Assembly: GCA_937927415.1 (NCBI GenBank)
Contig: CALBDS010000043.1
Location: 1-64,000 of the forward strand
Reading direction: 5' to 3'
Length of the DNA stretch: 64,000 nucleotides
Source of the DNA: an uncultured Rhodospirillaceae bacterium
Lineage (GTDB): Bacteria > Pseudomonadota > Alphaproteobacteria > Azospirillales > Azospirillaceae
Below are positions 33,908 to 42,940 of this stretch, piece by piece. Numbering within the stretch: the stretch's first letter is position 1; the number at the start of each line of letters is the position of its first letter. The position numbers and the translations under genes were made by a program. The notes beneath the pieces were generated by a model, which saw only the letters and a list, made by a program, of their open reading frames with translations, was not told where the DNA came from and made no database searches.

Positions 33908-34738
33908 TCAGTAAGGCGACGACTCGCCGCCATTCAGGGCATAGGCGGCGCCGATGGCCGCCACGGCCGGAAGAAGGGTCAAAACGGTCACCGCGGCGGC
34001 GCTCATCGCCCGGCCGACCGGGGTTGCGGCCGGCGGCAGCCGCACCCGCCCCGCCAGCAGCGCCGGCAGGATCAGCAGCAGCCCCACCGCCTGGGTCTGG
34101 GTGAACAGGGCCAGCACCGCGGCCAGCAGAACGGCGACACCCGCCGCCGCCTGCCCCGCCAGCCCCCAGCCGTGGCGGGCCACCGGCCAGTTCCACAGCA
34201 GGAACCCGCCCGCCGCCGCCGCCAGGGCCAGCGCGGTCTGGGCGATGGACGCCGACGAACCGATCAGCGCCGTGCCGCCCACGCCCAGCGCCAGCGCCAG
34301 CACCAGCGATGCCGCAGGCACGGGCGACGGCGCACCGGCCGGGCCGCCGGTGACGAACGCCACCCCGGCCACCACCAGCACCGCCAGCGTCAGCACCGCC
34401 ACCAGCCCGTCGAGCGCCGGCAGGGCGATCCACACCAGCGACGCCGCCAGCCACAGAGCCAGCGGCACCGCCCCACCCCGGCCCTTCACACCGGCCAGAT
34501 CCAGCCCGGCGCCCAGCGCCAGACCGGCCGCGGCGGCCCAGAACAGCTTGCCCAGGCTGGACGGCGGCGGCAGCGCCGGCACCCCCACCACCAGGGCGAA
34601 GACGGCCAGGAACACCACCCCCACCGTCGCCGGGGCCAGGGGCCGCCACAGGCGATGCAGGACACCCACCGCCAGCAGGCTCAAGAGCAGTGGCAGCAGG
34701 CTGGATTGAAAGAAAGGATCATGCAGAAGATCGGTCAT
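33908..34738 (-). CDS. Polytopic membrane protein of unknown function
   Basis: This 276-residue protein consists almost entirely of about ten Ala/Leu/Val-rich membrane helices with short loops. No transport or enzymatic motif was recognised. The ATG at 34738 and a GTG at 34747 are both possible starts; neither has a clear ribosome-binding site. It is divergent from the LysR gene and may be regulated by it. Confidence 0.65.
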   Translation of the reverse strand: MTDLLHDPFFQSSLLPLLLSLLAVGVLHRLWRPLAPATVGVVFLAVFALVVGVPALPPPSSLGKLFWAAAAGLALGAGLDLAGVKGRGGAVPLALWLAASLVWIALPALDGLVAVLTLAVLVVAGVAFVTGGPAGAPSPVPAASLVLALALGVGGTALIGSSASIAQTALALAAAAGGFLLWNWPVARHGWGLAGQAAAGVAVLLAAVLALFTQTQAVGLLLILPALLAGRVRLPPAATPVGRAMSAAAVTVLTLLPAVAAIGAAYALNGGESSPY

Positions 34739-34798
34739 AACAGGCACCGGATCGTGGGGAACCGTTTCGCCCTAAGGGGTACCCTGTGCTCTAATGAG

Positions 34799-34810
34799 CG
34801 TGAATTCACG
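34799..34810. promoter_or_regulatory. 12-bp palindrome in the lysR intergenic region
   Basis: CGTGAATTCACG is a perfect palindrome 22 bases before the LysR start and 61 bases before the divergent membrane protein gene. Its position suits an autoregulatory operator, though the LysR T-N11-A pattern is not clear. Confidence 0.35.
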
Positions 34811-34831
34811 ATCTTTGCCGAAAGCATATGC

Positions 34832-35734
34832 ATGAATGAGCGGGACAACTGGGACGACCTGCGCTATCTGCTGGCGGTGGCCCGCCATGGGTCGCTGTCG
34901 GCGGCGGCGCGGGTGCTAGGGGTCAATCATTCCACGGTGCTGCGCCGGGTCACCGCCCTGGAACAGACCATGGGTGCCCGGCTGTTCGACAAGCTGCCCG
35001 GCGGCTATGTCCTGACCGCCGCGGGGGACGAGGTGCGCCGGGTCGCCCTGCGGATGGAAGAGGAACTGGCCGCGGCCAACCGGCTGCTGTCGGGCCGCGA
35101 CACCCAGTTGCGCGGCACGGTGCGGGTGACCACGGTGGACATCATCGCCCTGCACGTGCTGCCCCGCCATCTGGCGGCGTTCCACGACCGCTATCCCGAC
35201 CTGTGCGTCGATCTGATGACGGCGGAGGCATCGCTGAGCCTGACCCGGCGGGAAGCCGACGTCGCCATCCGTTCCACTAACCACCCGCCCGACACTCTGA
35301 TCGGCCGGGCGGTGTCGGAACTGGCCTTTGCCGTCTATGGCGCGGAATCCTATCTGGCCCGGACGGACGGGACCGGGGATGGGGCCGCCCACCGCTGGGT
35401 CGATCTGGATGAATCCTTCGCCCACACCGGCATCGGCCAATGGCTGAAACGCACCCATCCGCAGGCCCGCGTGGTCCAGCGGGTCAATTCCGTCGCTCTG
35501 GCCATCGAGGCGGTGCGGGCCGGGGCCGGGCTGGGGCTGCTGCCCTGCGGGCTGGCCGGGCGCGATCCGGGCCTGCGGCGGCTCGGCCCCCCGGTTCCGG
35601 GCGTTGGTTCGACCTTGTGGCTGCTGACGCACCAGGATCTGCGCCACATGGGCCGGGTGCGGGCCTTTCTCGATTTCATGGCTGCCGCCTTCGCCGAAGA
35701 ACGGCCGCTTCTGGAGGGAACAACATCGCCCTGA
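34832..35734 (+). CDS. LysR family transcriptional regulator
   Basis: This 300-residue regulator has an N-terminal winged helix (about 5-65, LLAVARHGSLSAAARVLGVNHSTVLRR) and a substrate-binding domain beginning LRGTVRVTTVDIIALHVLP. The effector is unknown. The real start is the ATG at 34832; the open frame that extends back to 33251 is antisense to other genes. It is divergent from the polytopic membrane protein gene. Confidence 0.92.
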   Translation: MNERDNWDDLRYLLAVARHGSLSAAARVLGVNHSTVLRRVTALEQTMGARLFDKLPGGYVLTAAGDEVRRVALRMEEELAAANRLLSGRDTQLRGTVRVTTVDIIALHVLPRHLAAFHDRYPDLCVDLMTAEASLSLTRREADVAIRSTNHPPDTLIGRAVSELAFAVYGAESYLARTDGTGDGAAHRWVDLDESFAHTGIGQWLKRTHPQARVVQRVNSVALAIEAVRAGAGLGLLPCGLAGRDPGLRRLGPPVPGVGSTLWLLTHQDLRHMGRVRAFLDFMAAAFAEERPLLEGTTSP

Positions 35735-35741
35735 CAGAAAA

Positions 35742-35765
35742 GGGGCCGCCCGATGAGGCGGCCCC
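35742..35765 (+). terminator. Hairpin after the lysR-type gene
   Basis: A perfect 9-bp stem (GGGGCCGCC at 35742-35750, GGCGGCCCC at 35757-35765) lies 7 bases after the LysR stop. It has only a weak T-containing tail. Confidence 0.6.
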
Positions 35766-35831
35766 AGTCTTCAGGGAGGAACACGGAACCAAGAAACCGT
35801 TCGTGTCGAGGGATGGTATCGCATAGAACCC

Positions 35832-36024
35832 TTAACCGAATGTAAATATAACTTTTCTCAAAAGACATACTCCTTTTGAGAAGAGACGGTCCTATGCTTC
35901 TTCCGATACCGTTTCTGTCGTGGGCGATACAGGGTGTCACGCATCGCTTTCCTTCATTGGAAGACCGCTTGCAAGGCTTGGTTTTGTTAAGTGCCGGTTA
36001 ACCACCCCCTTAACCAAGCGTTAA
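35832..36024. promoter_or_regulatory. Cluster of three CtrA-type boxes
   Basis: Two perfect TTAA-N7-TTAA sites lie at 35987-36001 and 36010-36024, only 8 bases apart, and a third with one mismatch (TTAA-N7-TAAA) lies at 35832-35846. CtrA is the cell-cycle and motility regulator fed by ChpT in alphaproteobacteria, and a ChpT-like gene is in this window. TTAA pairs at this spacing are rare in such GC-rich DNA. Confidence 0.55.
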
Positions 36025-36073
36025 GCAAATCCCGACGATGCGTGACACCCCCTATCGGCCAGGGCGGCGGGGA

Positions 36074-36655
36074 TTACTCCGTATCGGGGTGCCAGGGGCC
36101 GCCGGGGCGGGCAAAGCCCTCGATATGATCGCGCAGATTCTGAACCTGCGATGGGGTCAGTTCGACCCCGGCCAGATGGCGCATCCCCTCGGCCAGGGCG
36201 CCGCGGGTCGGGCGGCGCCCCCCCGCCGACAGGTGCTGATAGACCACGAAACCGTCGAGATAGCGTTGCACCAGATCGGTCCGCCCGCGCAACTGCTGCG
36301 CCTGCCGGGAAGCGTCGGCGCGCAGATGGTCCACCAGCCGGCGGGCGGCCTCTCGCACGGGAATCGGCGGCAGGGGGACGGCGGGGGACGGCGGCGGCGG
36401 GGCCGCCGGATGGGTGGTGCGGGCAGCGGCACGGTGGCGGGCCTGCCGCTCCCGTTCTCCGCTGCGCAGATGCTCGGCAAAGGCGGGATCGGCGGCCCGG
36501 CGGGCGGTGCGGGCGGCGTTGGCGCGGGCGAAACGGGCGGCCCGCTTTTCCGCCGGGGTCATGTCGTCGGGGGCCGGCGCCTCGTCCACCCCGCCGCCCA
36601 GCAGGAACGCCACCTCCTCCGGCGTCAGCCGGGCCAGCGGTTCGCTGTCGGCCAT
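36074..36655 (-). CDS. Protein of unknown function with central Pro-rich linker
   Basis: This 193-residue cytoplasmic protein was not recognised. The first third is Arg/Ala-rich and helical (KRAARFARANAARTARRA), the middle is a Pro/Ala linker (about 83-100), and the last 90 residues form a conserved-looking helical domain (REAARRLVDHLRADASRQAQQL then RTDLVQRYLDGFVVYQHL). The opposite strand also has an open frame, but this one has the more protein-like composition. It is 69 bases downstream of gph. Confidence 0.55.
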   Translation of the reverse strand: MADSEPLARLTPEEVAFLLGGGVDEAPAPDDMTPAEKRAARFARANAARTARRAADPAFAEHLRSGERERQARHRAAARTTHPAAPPPPSPAVPLPPIPVREAARRLVDHLRADASRQAQQLRGRTDLVQRYLDGFVVYQHLSAGGRRPTRGALAEGMRHLAGVELTPSQVQNLRDHIEGFARPGGPWHPDTE

Positions 36656-36723
36656 CACCCCCTCCCCCGCCCGTTGCTCCCGTCAGGGGGGAAACGGGCG
36701 CGGCCGGGGGGCGGTTCCGCGGA

Positions 36724-37404
36724 TCAGGCCGCTAGACGGGCCAGCGCGTCGGGCAGGTCGGCGAAACGGTCGATAACGGCGTCGGCGCCCAGTTCCGACA
36801 CCGGCATCCGGGGATAGCCATAGCTGACCACCACCACCGGAATGCCGACGGCGCGGGCCGACAGCACGTCGTTGCGCCCGTCGCCCACCATCACCGCCGC
36901 GGTGGCGCCCAGCCGCTCCATCACCCACGCCACCGGGGCACCGTCGGGCTTGCGCACCGGCAGCGTGTCGCCCCCCGCCACCACCGTCAGCAGGTCCGAC
37001 AGGCCCAGCAGCCCCACCAGCTTGCGGGCGATGCGTTCGGGCTTGTTGGTGCACAGCCCCAGCCGGACACCGGCGGCATGAAGGCGGGCCAGCGTCTCGG
37101 GCACGCCGGGGTACAGGCACGACGGCTCCGCCGAATGGCTGAAATAGGTGTCGGTGTAGTGCGTCAGCACCGTCGGCAGGTCGCCGTCGGAAAGGGGGGC
37201 GCCGGTCGCGGCGAAGGCGGCCCGCAGCAACTGCCCCGACCCGTCACCCACCATGGTGCGCACCTCGTCCTCACGCAGCGCCCGCCGCCCGAAATGGGCC
37301 AGGGTTTCGTTCAGCGCCTGGGTGATGTCGGACACGCTGTCGATCAGCGTTCCGTCGAAATCGAACACCAGGGCGGGCGGAAGCAACGCGGAATCCAAGG
37401 ACAT
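36724..37404 (-). CDS. gph: Phosphoglycolate phosphatase (HAD family)
   Basis: This 226-residue HAD phosphatase has the nucleophile motif VFDFDGTLIDS, motif II in LGLCTNKPE, the Lys in PVRKPDGAPV and motif III in VMVGDGRNDVLSA, matching the Gph branch, which removes 2-phosphoglycolate from DNA repair or photorespiration. A related pyrophosphatase-type activity cannot be excluded. It is divergent from glmU. Confidence 0.9.
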   Translation of the reverse strand: MSLDSALLPPALVFDFDGTLIDSVSDITQALNETLAHFGRRALREDEVRTMVGDGSGQLLRAAFAATGAPLSDGDLPTVLTHYTDTYFSHSAEPSCLYPGVPETLARLHAAGVRLGLCTNKPERIARKLVGLLGLSDLLTVVAGGDTLPVRKPDGAPVAWVMERLGATAAVMVGDGRNDVLSARAVGIPVVVVSYGYPRMPVSELGADAVIDRFADLPDALARLAA

Positions 37405-37699
37405 GACGGTTCACGCAATCAGAAGGGACGGAAGGGAGAAGCCGTGTTGGTACCACCCCGCGCGTCATCCCTCAACCCCACCCCATCGCCCACGTGGACG
37501 AGGCCCCTCCGCCAAAGAACAGGGCAGCCATCCTTTTGGGGAGGCTTTCACTATTTCACTCCGTCACAAAAGTTGACTTGGGCAGCGCCGGACCGATGTG
37601 GCACATAGGTGTCCAGACACAAAAAGCGTCTCGACACACAGGGGGGCCGGGCGCTACCCCGTCGCCGATCGTTTGTCCGTTCAGCATCAGAGAAGCCGC

Positions 37700-39055
37700 A
37701 TGACCCGTCGTCCGCTCGCCTGCGTCATCCTTGCCGCCGGCAAGGGCACCCGCATGAAATCCGACCTGCCCAAGGTGCTCCATAAGGTGGCCGGACGGCC
37801 CATGGTCGGCCACGTGCTGGCCACCGTCGCCACCCTGGAACCGGAACGGGTGGCCGTGGTGGTCGGGCCGGGCATGGACGATGTGGCCGCCGCCGTCGCC
37901 CCCGCCCCCACCGTCGTGCAGCAGCGCCAGCAGGGCACCGCCGACGCCGTGCGCACCGGCCTTGGTTTGCTGGAAGGCTTCACCGGCAACGTGGTGGTGC
38001 TGTACGGCGACACGCCGCTGGTCACCCCGGCCACGCTGCAGGCGATGATCGACGCCCTGAATGCCCCCGAGGCGCCGGCGGTGGTGGTTCTGGGCATGCG
38101 CCCGCCCAACCCCCACGGCTATGGCCGGCTGATCCTGAACGCCGATGGCGGGCTGGACCGCATCGTCGAGCAGTTGGACGCCACGCCGGAGGAACGCGCC
38201 GTCACCCTGTGCAACGCCGGCCTGATGGCCTTCGACGGGGCGCGGATGGCGGAGATCATCGGGCGCATCGGCAACGCCAACGCCAAGGGCGAATATTACC
38301 TGACCGACGCCGTGGAGATCGCCCGCGCCCTGGGCATGGCCTGCGCGGTGGTGACGGTGGACGACACGTCGGAAGTTCTGGGTGTCAATTCCCGCGCCGA
38401 ACTGGCGGAGGTGGAACGCATCCTCCAGGGCCGTCTGCGCACCGCCGCCATGGTCAATGGCGCCACCCTGGCCGATCCGCAGACGGTCTATTTCTCCCAC
38501 GATACCCGCCTGGGCCGTGACGTGGTGGTGGGCCAGCATGTGGTGTTCGGCCCCGGCGTCACCGTCGGCGACCGGGTGGAGATCAAGCCCTTCTGCCATT
38601 TCGAGGATGTGACCGTGGCCGACGGCGCCACCATCGGCCCCTACGCCCGTCTGCGCCCCGGTGCCGAGATCGGGCAGGACGCCCACATCGGCAACTTCGT
38701 CGAGATCAAGAACGCGCGGATCGAGGCGGGGGCCAAGGTCAACCACCTGACCTACATCGGCGACGCGCGGGTCGGAGCCAAAGCCAACATCGGCGCCGGC
38801 ACCATCACCTGCAACTATGACGGCTATTTCAAGCACACGACCGACATCGGCGCCGGGGCCTTCATCGGATCGAACACGGCGCTGGTGGCGCCGGTAAGCG
38901 TGGGCGACGGGGCCATCGTCGGAGCCGGCAGCGTGATTACCGGCAACGTGCCCGCCGACGCCATGGCCGTGGCCCGCGGGCGCCAGACCAACCTGCCCGG
39001 CTGGGCGGCGCAATTCCGCGCGCAGAAGCAGAACGAGAAGAGCCGTAAGGCGTGA
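37700..39055 (+). CDS. glmU: Bifunctional GlcNAc-1-P uridyltransferase / GlcN-1-P acetyltransferase
   Basis: This 451-residue enzyme makes UDP-GlcNAc. The N-terminal uridyltransferase half has LAAGKGTRMKSDLPKVLH and QQGTADAV, and the C-terminal half is a left-handed beta-helix acetyltransferase with hexapeptide repeats and the active-site region HLTYIGDARVGAKANIGAGT. The ATG at 37700 was chosen; the frame extends to 37598 without conservation. It lies 48 bases before glmS, forming an amino-sugar operon. A GTGTC/GACAC palindrome lies at 37609-37620. Confidence 0.97.
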   Translation: MTRRPLACVILAAGKGTRMKSDLPKVLHKVAGRPMVGHVLATVATLEPERVAVVVGPGMDDVAAAVAPAPTVVQQRQQGTADAVRTGLGLLEGFTGNVVVLYGDTPLVTPATLQAMIDALNAPEAPAVVVLGMRPPNPHGYGRLILNADGGLDRIVEQLDATPEERAVTLCNAGLMAFDGARMAEIIGRIGNANAKGEYYLTDAVEIARALGMACAVVTVDDTSEVLGVNSRAELAEVERILQGRLRTAAMVNGATLADPQTVYFSHDTRLGRDVVVGQHVVFGPGVTVGDRVEIKPFCHFEDVTVADGATIGPYARLRPGAEIGQDAHIGNFVEIKNARIEAGAKVNHLTYIGDARVGAKANIGAGTITCNYDGYFKHTTDIGAGAFIGSNTALVAPVSVGDGAIVGAGSVITGNVPADAMAVARGRQTNLPGWAAQFRAQKQNEKSRKA

Positions 39056-39103
39056 CCGGGCCTCTGGCCCCCCTTCCCGACGAGCAACGGAGAACGGTTC
39101 GAC

Positions 39104-40927
39104 ATGTGCGGCATCATCGGCATCATCGGCACCCGCGACGCAGCCCCCCGTCTGGTGGAAGGTCTGCGCCGGCTGGAATACCGCGGCTATGACAGCGCGG
39201 GCGTGGCCACGCTCATCAACGGGCACATCGACCGGCGGCGGGCCGAAGGCAAGCTTTTGAACCTGGACGCCAAGCTGCGCGAGAACCCGCTGCCCGGCGT
39301 CATCGGCATCGGTCACACCCGCTGGGCCACCCACGGCGGGCCGACGGAAAACAACGCCCACCCCCACGCCACCAAGCGCGTGGCCGTGGTCCACAACGGC
39401 ATCATCGAGAATTACCAGGAACTGAAGGACGAGCTGATCGCCCATGGCCACGTCTTTGAAAGCGCCACGGACACCGAGGTCATCGTCCATCTGGTCACCT
39501 ATTACCTGAACCAGGGGATGACCCCGGTGCAGGCGTCCGCCGCCGCGTTCAAGCGGTTCACCGGCGCCTTCGCCCTGGTGCTGATCTTCGCCGGCGAGCA
39601 CGACCTGATGATCGGTGCCCGCCACGGCACGCCGCTGGCGGTGGGCTACGGCGACGGGGAAATGTATCTGGCCTCCGACGCGTTTGCGCTGGCCCCGCTG
39701 ACCACCCGCATCTGCTATCTGGAAGACGGCGACTGGGTGGTGATGACGCGGGAAAGCTGCACGGTCCATGACGCCTCCGACGCCGTGGTCGAGCGCCCGG
39801 TGAAGACCACGGCGGTGTCCGGCGCCCTGATCGGCAAGGACGGTTACCGCCACTACATGCTCAAGGAGATCTATGAGCAGCCGCAGGTGATCGGCGACAC
39901 GCTGAATTCCTACATCAACCCGGAAACCGCGCGGGTGGCCCTGCCCGACCTGCCCTTTGACATCGCACGGGCCTCGCGCCTGACCATCGTCGCCTGCGGT
40001 ACCGCCTATTACGCCGGTCTGGTGGCGAAATACTGGTTCGAGACGCTGGCGCGCCTGCCGGTGGAAATCGACATCGCGTCGGAATTCCGCTACCGCGAAG
40101 CCCCCCTGCCGGAGGGCGGGGTGGCCCTGTTCATTTCCCAGTCGGGCGAAACGCTGGATACGCTGGAAGCACTGCGCTACTGCAAACGCCAGGGTCAGAA
40201 GATCCTGTCGGTGGTGAACGTGCCGGAAAGCACCATCGCGCGGGAATCGGATGCGGTGCTGATGACGCTGGCCGGTCCGGAAATCGGCGTGGCGTCCACC
40301 AAGGCGTTCACGACGCAGTTGACGACGCTGGCCTGTCTGGCGGTGTCGGTGGCGCACGCCCGCGGCGCCATCACCACCGAACGGATGCAGGAGATCGCCC
40401 GTGCCCTGCGCGAAGTCCCCGCCCGCGCCGCGGAGGTTCTGGCCCACGACGGCCGCCTGAAGGAACTGGCGACGGAGGTGTCGGAAGCCCGCGACGTGCT
40501 GTATCTGGGCCGCGGCGCCATGTACCCGCTGGCGTTGGAAGGTGCCTTGAAGCTGAAGGAAATCAGCTACATCCACGCCGAGGGCTACGCGGCGGGCGAG
40601 TTGAAGCACGGCCCCATCGCGCTGATCGACGATTCCGTGCCGGTGATCGTGCTGGTGCCGTCGGACGGGCTGTTCGAAAAGGTGGTGTCGAACGTGCAGG
40701 AGGTGTGCGCACGCTCGGGCAAGGTTCTGCTGCTGGCGGACGCCAAGGGCATCGACAAGCTGCGGGACAAGGTGCGCTGGTCGGTGGAACTCCCCGCCTG
40801 CGACCCGCTGGTGGCGCCACTGCTCTACGCCATCCCGGTGCAGTTGCTGGCCTACCACACCGCCGTGCTGAAGGGCACGGATGTGGACCAGCCGCGGAAC
40901 CTGGCGAAGAGTGTCACGGTGGAGTGA
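39104..40927 (+). CDS. glmS: Glutamine-fructose-6-phosphate aminotransferase (isomerising)
   Basis: This 607-residue enzyme makes glucosamine-6-phosphate. It starts MCGIIGIIGTRDA with the nucleophilic Cys2 exposed after Met removal, has the glutaminase motif HTRWATHGGPTENNAHPH, and two SIS sugar-isomerase domains (GTAYYAGLVAKYW and SQSGETLDTLEALRYCK; GRGAMYPLALEGALKLKEISYIHAEGY). The C-terminus ends NLAKSVTVE as in canonical GlmS. No glmS ribozyme is expected or seen. Confidence 0.98.
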   Translation: MCGIIGIIGTRDAAPRLVEGLRRLEYRGYDSAGVATLINGHIDRRRAEGKLLNLDAKLRENPLPGVIGIGHTRWATHGGPTENNAHPHATKRVAVVHNGIIENYQELKDELIAHGHVFESATDTEVIVHLVTYYLNQGMTPVQASAAAFKRFTGAFALVLIFAGEHDLMIGARHGTPLAVGYGDGEMYLASDAFALAPLTTRICYLEDGDWVVMTRESCTVHDASDAVVERPVKTTAVSGALIGKDGYRHYMLKEIYEQPQVIGDTLNSYINPETARVALPDLPFDIARASRLTIVACGTAYYAGLVAKYWFETLARLPVEIDIASEFRYREAPLPEGGVALFISQSGETLDTLEALRYCKRQGQKILSVVNVPESTIARESDAVLMTLAGPEIGVASTKAFTTQLTTLACLAVSVAHARGAITTERMQEIARALREVPARAAEVLAHDGRLKELATEVSEARDVLYLGRGAMYPLALEGALKLKEISYIHAEGYAAGELKHGPIALIDDSVPVIVLVPSDGLFEKVVSNVQEVCARSGKVLLLADAKGIDKLRDKVRWSVELPACDPLVAPLLYAIPVQLLAYHTAVLKGTDVDQPRNLAKSVTVE

Positions 40928-41002
40928 CCCCGGCGCCGCGCTCCCGCAGGCGCAAAAGTTTGGTTGGATGGGCGGCCGCCCCGTGCGCGCCCATCGCTGG
41001 GA

Positions 41003-42598
41003 TCAATCCAACCCCTTCACCCCGGCCAGAAAGGCGGTGATCTGCCCCATGGTCTCGTCGGCGGTACGGGCCAGGGTGGTGGCGGCTTCGCCCATGCGGC
41101 GGGCCGCCGCGGCCGCGTTGCCAGCGGCTTCGTCCAGGGTTTCCACGCTCTGGCTCACCTCGGCGGTTTCCGCCGCCACACGCTGCAGGTCGGCGGTGAT
41201 GATCTGGGTGGTGTCCCCCTGGATGCGCACGCTCTCGGCCACCCGTTCGGCGATGCCGTTGATGCGCATCACCGTGTCGCCGGTGGTGCGGATGGCCTCC
41301 ACCGCCGCGGTGCTGATGGATTGGATGCGGGTGATATGGGCCGCCACCTCCTGCGATGCCTTGGCGGTCTGTTCGGCCAGAACCTTCACCTCGGTGGCGA
41401 CGACGGCAAAGCCCTTGCCGGCCTCCCCCGCCCGCTGGGCCTCGATGGCGGCGTTGAGCGCCAGAAGGTTGGTCTGGCGCGCGATCACCGCGATCATGCC
41501 CATGATCTCCCCCACCCGCTGGGAGGCTTCGGCCATCGATCCCATGGTCTCATTGGTCCGCGCCAGTTCGGCCACGGAGTCCCGCGCGATGCTCGACGCC
41601 GCCGCCACCTCCCGGTTCACCCCGGCGATGGTGGTGGAAAGCTGGGCCGCCGCGTCCGACACATGGCGCACGCCACCGGCCACCGCCCTCACCCCTTGCG
41701 CCACCGCCGACGCCTGTTCGCGGGTGATGTCCACCTGGGCGCAGGTGGCCGCCGACTGACCGGTCAGCGCCTGAACCGCCAGCCGGGAATCGCCCATGAT
41801 TCCCGACACCTGCCGCTCAAAGCCAAAGGCCAGACGCTCCAGCGCCTCCCGCCGCCGGGTCTGGCGCTCCGTCTCCCGTTCGGTGTTGCGGTGGTTCAGG
41901 TGAAGATCGTCCACCAACCGGGCGTTCTGGTATTTCAGGCCCAAGGTGCGGTTCAACTGCTCGTCGGTCTGGCGCATCAGCCGCACGAACACCAGCGCGA
42001 TCAGCACCAGCGCCACCGTCACCGCCACGGACCCCGCCCGCCCCTCGGCCACCGTCACCGCCCGGTGCAGAAACACCCCGGTCATCGTCAGCATGATGAG
42101 CGGCACGAACAGGAAAAACGCCCGCCGGTACACCGACAGCGAAATGGTCCCGGCGCAGCACAGAAGCGTGTAGAGAAACGACAGAACCATCAGGTCGTTC
42201 AAGGCACCCGACGCCCCGAACAGCGGCACCCCCGCCACCCACATCACCGCCGCCAGCAGCGTGCCGGCCAGGGTGTGACGGTGGGCGTTCTCCAACGCGC
42301 GCGGGTCATCCTCCGCCGCCATGCCCCGCCGCACCACCGCCAGACGGTACAGAGCCACCCCCAGCGTCAGAACCGTCCACACCAGTTGCACCATCGGATC
42401 CGTCTGCCCCCAAAAGGCAGCGGTGACCAGAACCACCGCCCCGATGGTCGGTGCCGTGGTGTTGCCCACGCTTTTCAACAGCAACCGTTTGCGGTCCCGG
42501 TCGATGTCGGCGGCAAAAGGAGACGCCGGCGCCGGCACCGTGAGAACCACATTCCCGAAATCACCCGCCAAACCGCCATGATGTTGCGCAAATGACAT
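41003..42598 (-). CDS. Chemoreceptor with polytopic membrane N-terminus
   Basis: This 531-residue methyl-accepting protein has about six transmembrane helices in residues 35-195, with little periplasmic sequence, and a cytoplasmic signalling domain (about 235-531). The hairpin tip is visible in GMIAVIARQTNLLALNAAIEAQRAGEAGKGFAVVATEV. The integral-membrane sensor suggests sensing of membrane or energy state rather than a periplasmic ligand. The ATG at 42598 has better ribosome-binding spacing than the ATG at 42607. Confidence 0.9.
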   Translation of the reverse strand: MSFAQHHGGLAGDFGNVVLTVPAPASPFAADIDRDRKRLLLKSVGNTTAPTIGAVVLVTAAFWGQTDPMVQLVWTVLTLGVALYRLAVVRRGMAAEDDPRALENAHRHTLAGTLLAAVMWVAGVPLFGASGALNDLMVLSFLYTLLCCAGTISLSVYRRAFFLFVPLIMLTMTGVFLHRAVTVAEGRAGSVAVTVALVLIALVFVRLMRQTDEQLNRTLGLKYQNARLVDDLHLNHRNTERETERQTRRREALERLAFGFERQVSGIMGDSRLAVQALTGQSAATCAQVDITREQASAVAQGVRAVAGGVRHVSDAAAQLSTTIAGVNREVAAASSIARDSVAELARTNETMGSMAEASQRVGEIMGMIAVIARQTNLLALNAAIEAQRAGEAGKGFAVVATEVKVLAEQTAKASQEVAAHITRIQSISTAAVEAIRTTGDTVMRINGIAERVAESVRIQGDTTQIITADLQRVAAETAEVSQSVETLDEAAGNAAAAARRMGEAATTLARTADETMGQITAFLAGVKGLD

Positions 42599-42940
42599 CG
42601 TTTCCATCCCTGAGCGTGCTTTTTATTGACCTATACGTCATGTTTATACCCTATACAAGATGCGTTGCGGACACGCCAAGCTGTCCGAAGGACGTATGAT
42701 TGAAGAGGTCGCGGTTGAAAGATGGCGCCACATCCATCCCGCGCCGCATTGCTGCGAAAGCTTATGCCGCGCCGTAATGAAGCTTGATGCTGCATTGCAG
42801 CAATCAAAAAGCTAATAGGCAGGATGTCCTGGTTACATTTTAAAGGAAGTAACGCTATTTTCATGTCTGTAATTATAAAAACGCGGGGCCTACCCCGCTG
42901 GGGACAAAAAGAACAACCGTCAGGAGCGGGAGGAAACCGC
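42599..42940. promoter_or_regulatory. Divergent region between chemoreceptor and c-di-GMP gene
   Basis: These 342 relatively AT-rich bases hold no gene. A hairpin with stem TTGAT-GCTGC / GCAGC-A-ATCAA lies at 42784-42807 and sits within AGC...GCT. Promoter-like blocks (TTGACC at 42626, CTATAC at 42651) are present but poorly spaced. A GGAGG ribosome-binding site precedes the ATG at 42941. Confidence 0.5.

Larger units (their letters stand above)
35735..36073. promoter_or_regulatory. Convergent intergenic region with inverted repeats and CtrA-type boxes
   Basis: This 339-base region between two convergent genes contains no protein gene. Besides the lysR terminator it has an A/T-rich 10-bp hairpin (TTCTCAAAAG at 35855-35864 with CTTTTGAGAA at 35873-35882), a 22-base imperfect inverted repeat (35925-35946 and 36036-36057, 20 of 22 matching) and three TTAA-N7-TTAA type sites. 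A small RNA or an unrecognised regulatory element is more likely than spacer DNA. Confidence 0.5.

Noticed and set aside
35832..36057. A replication origin at the CtrA-box cluster
   Set aside because: No DnaA boxes and none of the usual origin-neighbour genes were seen; kept only as a possibility in the CtrA finding.
36038..36817. A 259-residue plus-strand frame starting next to the CtrA boxes
   Set aside because: It is antisense to the 193-residue gene and part of gph, with low-complexity Gly/Arg content; a non-coding transcript is the better alternative.
37573..37606. A sigma-70 promoter for glmU from TTGACT at 37573
   Set aside because: No acceptable -10 element follows at 16-18 bases.
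37556..40858. A 1100-residue minus-strand open frame opposite glmU and glmS
   Set aside because: It is a shadow frame of two well-conserved enzymes and has low-complexity antisense composition.
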